NCBI GenBank assembly: GCA_947465275.1
Contig: CANIAI010000172.1
Location: 1-5,839, forward strand
Reading direction: 5' to 3'
DNA length: 5,839 bases
Origin: Acidobacteriota bacterium
Lineage (GTDB): Bacteria; Acidobacteriota; Vicinamibacteria; Vicinamibacterales; UBA2999
Shown: positions 5,349-5,839 of the stretch, piece after piece
Position numbering within the stretch: position 1 is the first letter of the stretch
How the letters are laid out: each line of letters begins with the position of its first letter
Translations under genes and position numbers: made by a program
Notes under the pieces: generated by a model
The model's input: the letters and a program-made list of their open reading frames with translations, nothing else
What the model was told of the DNA's origin: nothing
Database searches by the model: none

Positions 5349-5839
5349 GTGAGCATGGCGATCGAGAGAAGCGGGGCCGCACGGGCGTGCCTGGCGGTGC
5401 TGGTCATCCTCGGGACAGCGAGCGGGCCGACCCCCGTCGAGGCCCAGCTGTTCGTGGCGACCGGACGCGACACGCTGCGGGCCCTCCCCGGCGTCGAGAT
5501 CGCGGTCGAAGACGTCGACCCGGTGCTGGAACGCGCCGGGTTCACGCAGGCGTCCGCCCGCGCGCTCCTCGAACGGGAACTGCGCGGCGCCGGCATCCCC
5601 GTGTACGCCAGCCAGCGGGAGAACCCCAGCGCGGCGAAGGCGTACGTGTACCTGGACGTGAACCCGCTCACGCTGCCTGACGGCTCGGCGCACGCCGTGG
5701 CCCTGCAGCTCCAGCTGCGCCAGACGCTCCGGTCCCTGGTGACGGAGTCGAGCATCGTGGACGCCATCACGTGGGACAGCCGTACGGTCGTGCTGGTGCC
5801 GGCGCGTCGCATGGACGATCTCCAGGCCGAGGTTCAGGA
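5349..5839 (+). CDS. Secreted protein of unknown function (3' end missing)
   Basis: A clear coding frame runs from GTG 5349 to the right edge without a stop, giving 163 residues; the C-terminus lies outside the window. Residues 1-32 look like a signal peptide: basic Arg7 and Arg12, a hydrophobic core at about 13-24, and a likely cleavage site at Val-Glu-Ala|Gln33. The mature part begins near 48 with GVEIAVEDVDP, an amphipathic helix at about 66-81 (TQASARALLERELRGAGI), then strands such as AYVYLDVNPL (98-107) and AVALQLQLRQ (116-125), and near 142 a Trp followed by a basic-hydrophobic strand. This helix-plus-strands pattern recalls small secreted hypothetical proteins in which one short domain has a strand, a helix ending in GIPV and two more strands. 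I cannot name the family. AGGA at 5338-5341, seven bases upstream, supports GTG 5349 over ATG 5355. It is divergent from the dioxygenase gene. Confidence 0.75.
   Translation, partial: MSMAIERSGAARACLAVLVILGTASGPTPVEAQLFVATGRDTLRALPGVEIAVEDVDPVLERAGFTQASARALLERELRGAGIPVYASQRENPSAAKAYVYLDVNPLTLPDGSAHAVALQLQLRQTLRSLVTESSIVDAITWDSRTVVLVPARRMDDLQAEVQ

Noticed and set aside
4289..5812. A 507-codon open frame on the minus strand spanning the dioxygenase and the gene at 5349.
   Set aside because: It overlaps the well-supported dioxygenase in another frame and runs antisense to the secreted protein. Its translation is Arg/Ala/Gly/Ser-rich with no domain signature, as expected of an open frame created by high GC content.

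Overview
The window is GC-rich throughout (roughly two thirds G+C), with short intergenic gaps and ordinary bacterial chromosomal gene content. The combination of an alginate-export-family porin, a secreted PA-domain M28 peptidase, strong G/C preference at third codon positions and TAnnnT boxes placed directly before start codons suggests an Acidobacteriota chromosome of the Vicinamibacteria type. That assignment is inference from gene style; no rRNA or other marker gene is present. I see no transposase, integrase, phage gene, tRNA, CRISPR array or other sign of a mobile region.

Layout, left to right. (1) A minus-strand gene (34-1392) encodes an exported outer-membrane beta-barrel of the alginate-export family, followed by a GC-only hairpin at 10-29. 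(2) A 209-base divergent spacer (1393-1601) holds a long perfect inverted repeat and a -10-like box. (3) A plus-strand membrane acyltransferase of the acyltransferase-3 family (1602-2708) is followed after 34 bases by (4) a secreted M28-family zinc peptidase with a PA-like domain (2743-4437). The start codon of the peptidase lies at the foot of a predicted hairpin whose loop carries the Shine-Dalgarno sequence. (5) A minus-strand extradiol dioxygenase of the DODA/LigB type (4465-5271) converges on the peptidase across 27 bases. (6) A plus-strand gene for a secreted protein of unknown function starts at 5349, divergent from the dioxygenase, and runs off the right edge.

How the genes fit together: three of the five products carry export signals and a fourth is an integral membrane enzyme, so the stretch is mostly envelope and periplasm biology, with one cytosolic dioxygenase. 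The acyltransferase and peptidase may share a transcript because they are close and co-directional, but no shared pathway is evident. The porin and acyltransferase share a divergent control region; a link through envelope polysaccharide is possible but only a guess. I found no convincing evidence of a previously undescribed multi-gene system. The more interesting points are regulatory: the hairpin over the peptidase start, the perfect inverted repeat in the divergent spacer, and start-proximal -10 boxes suggesting leaderless transcripts. The truncated secreted protein of unknown family is the other item worth following.
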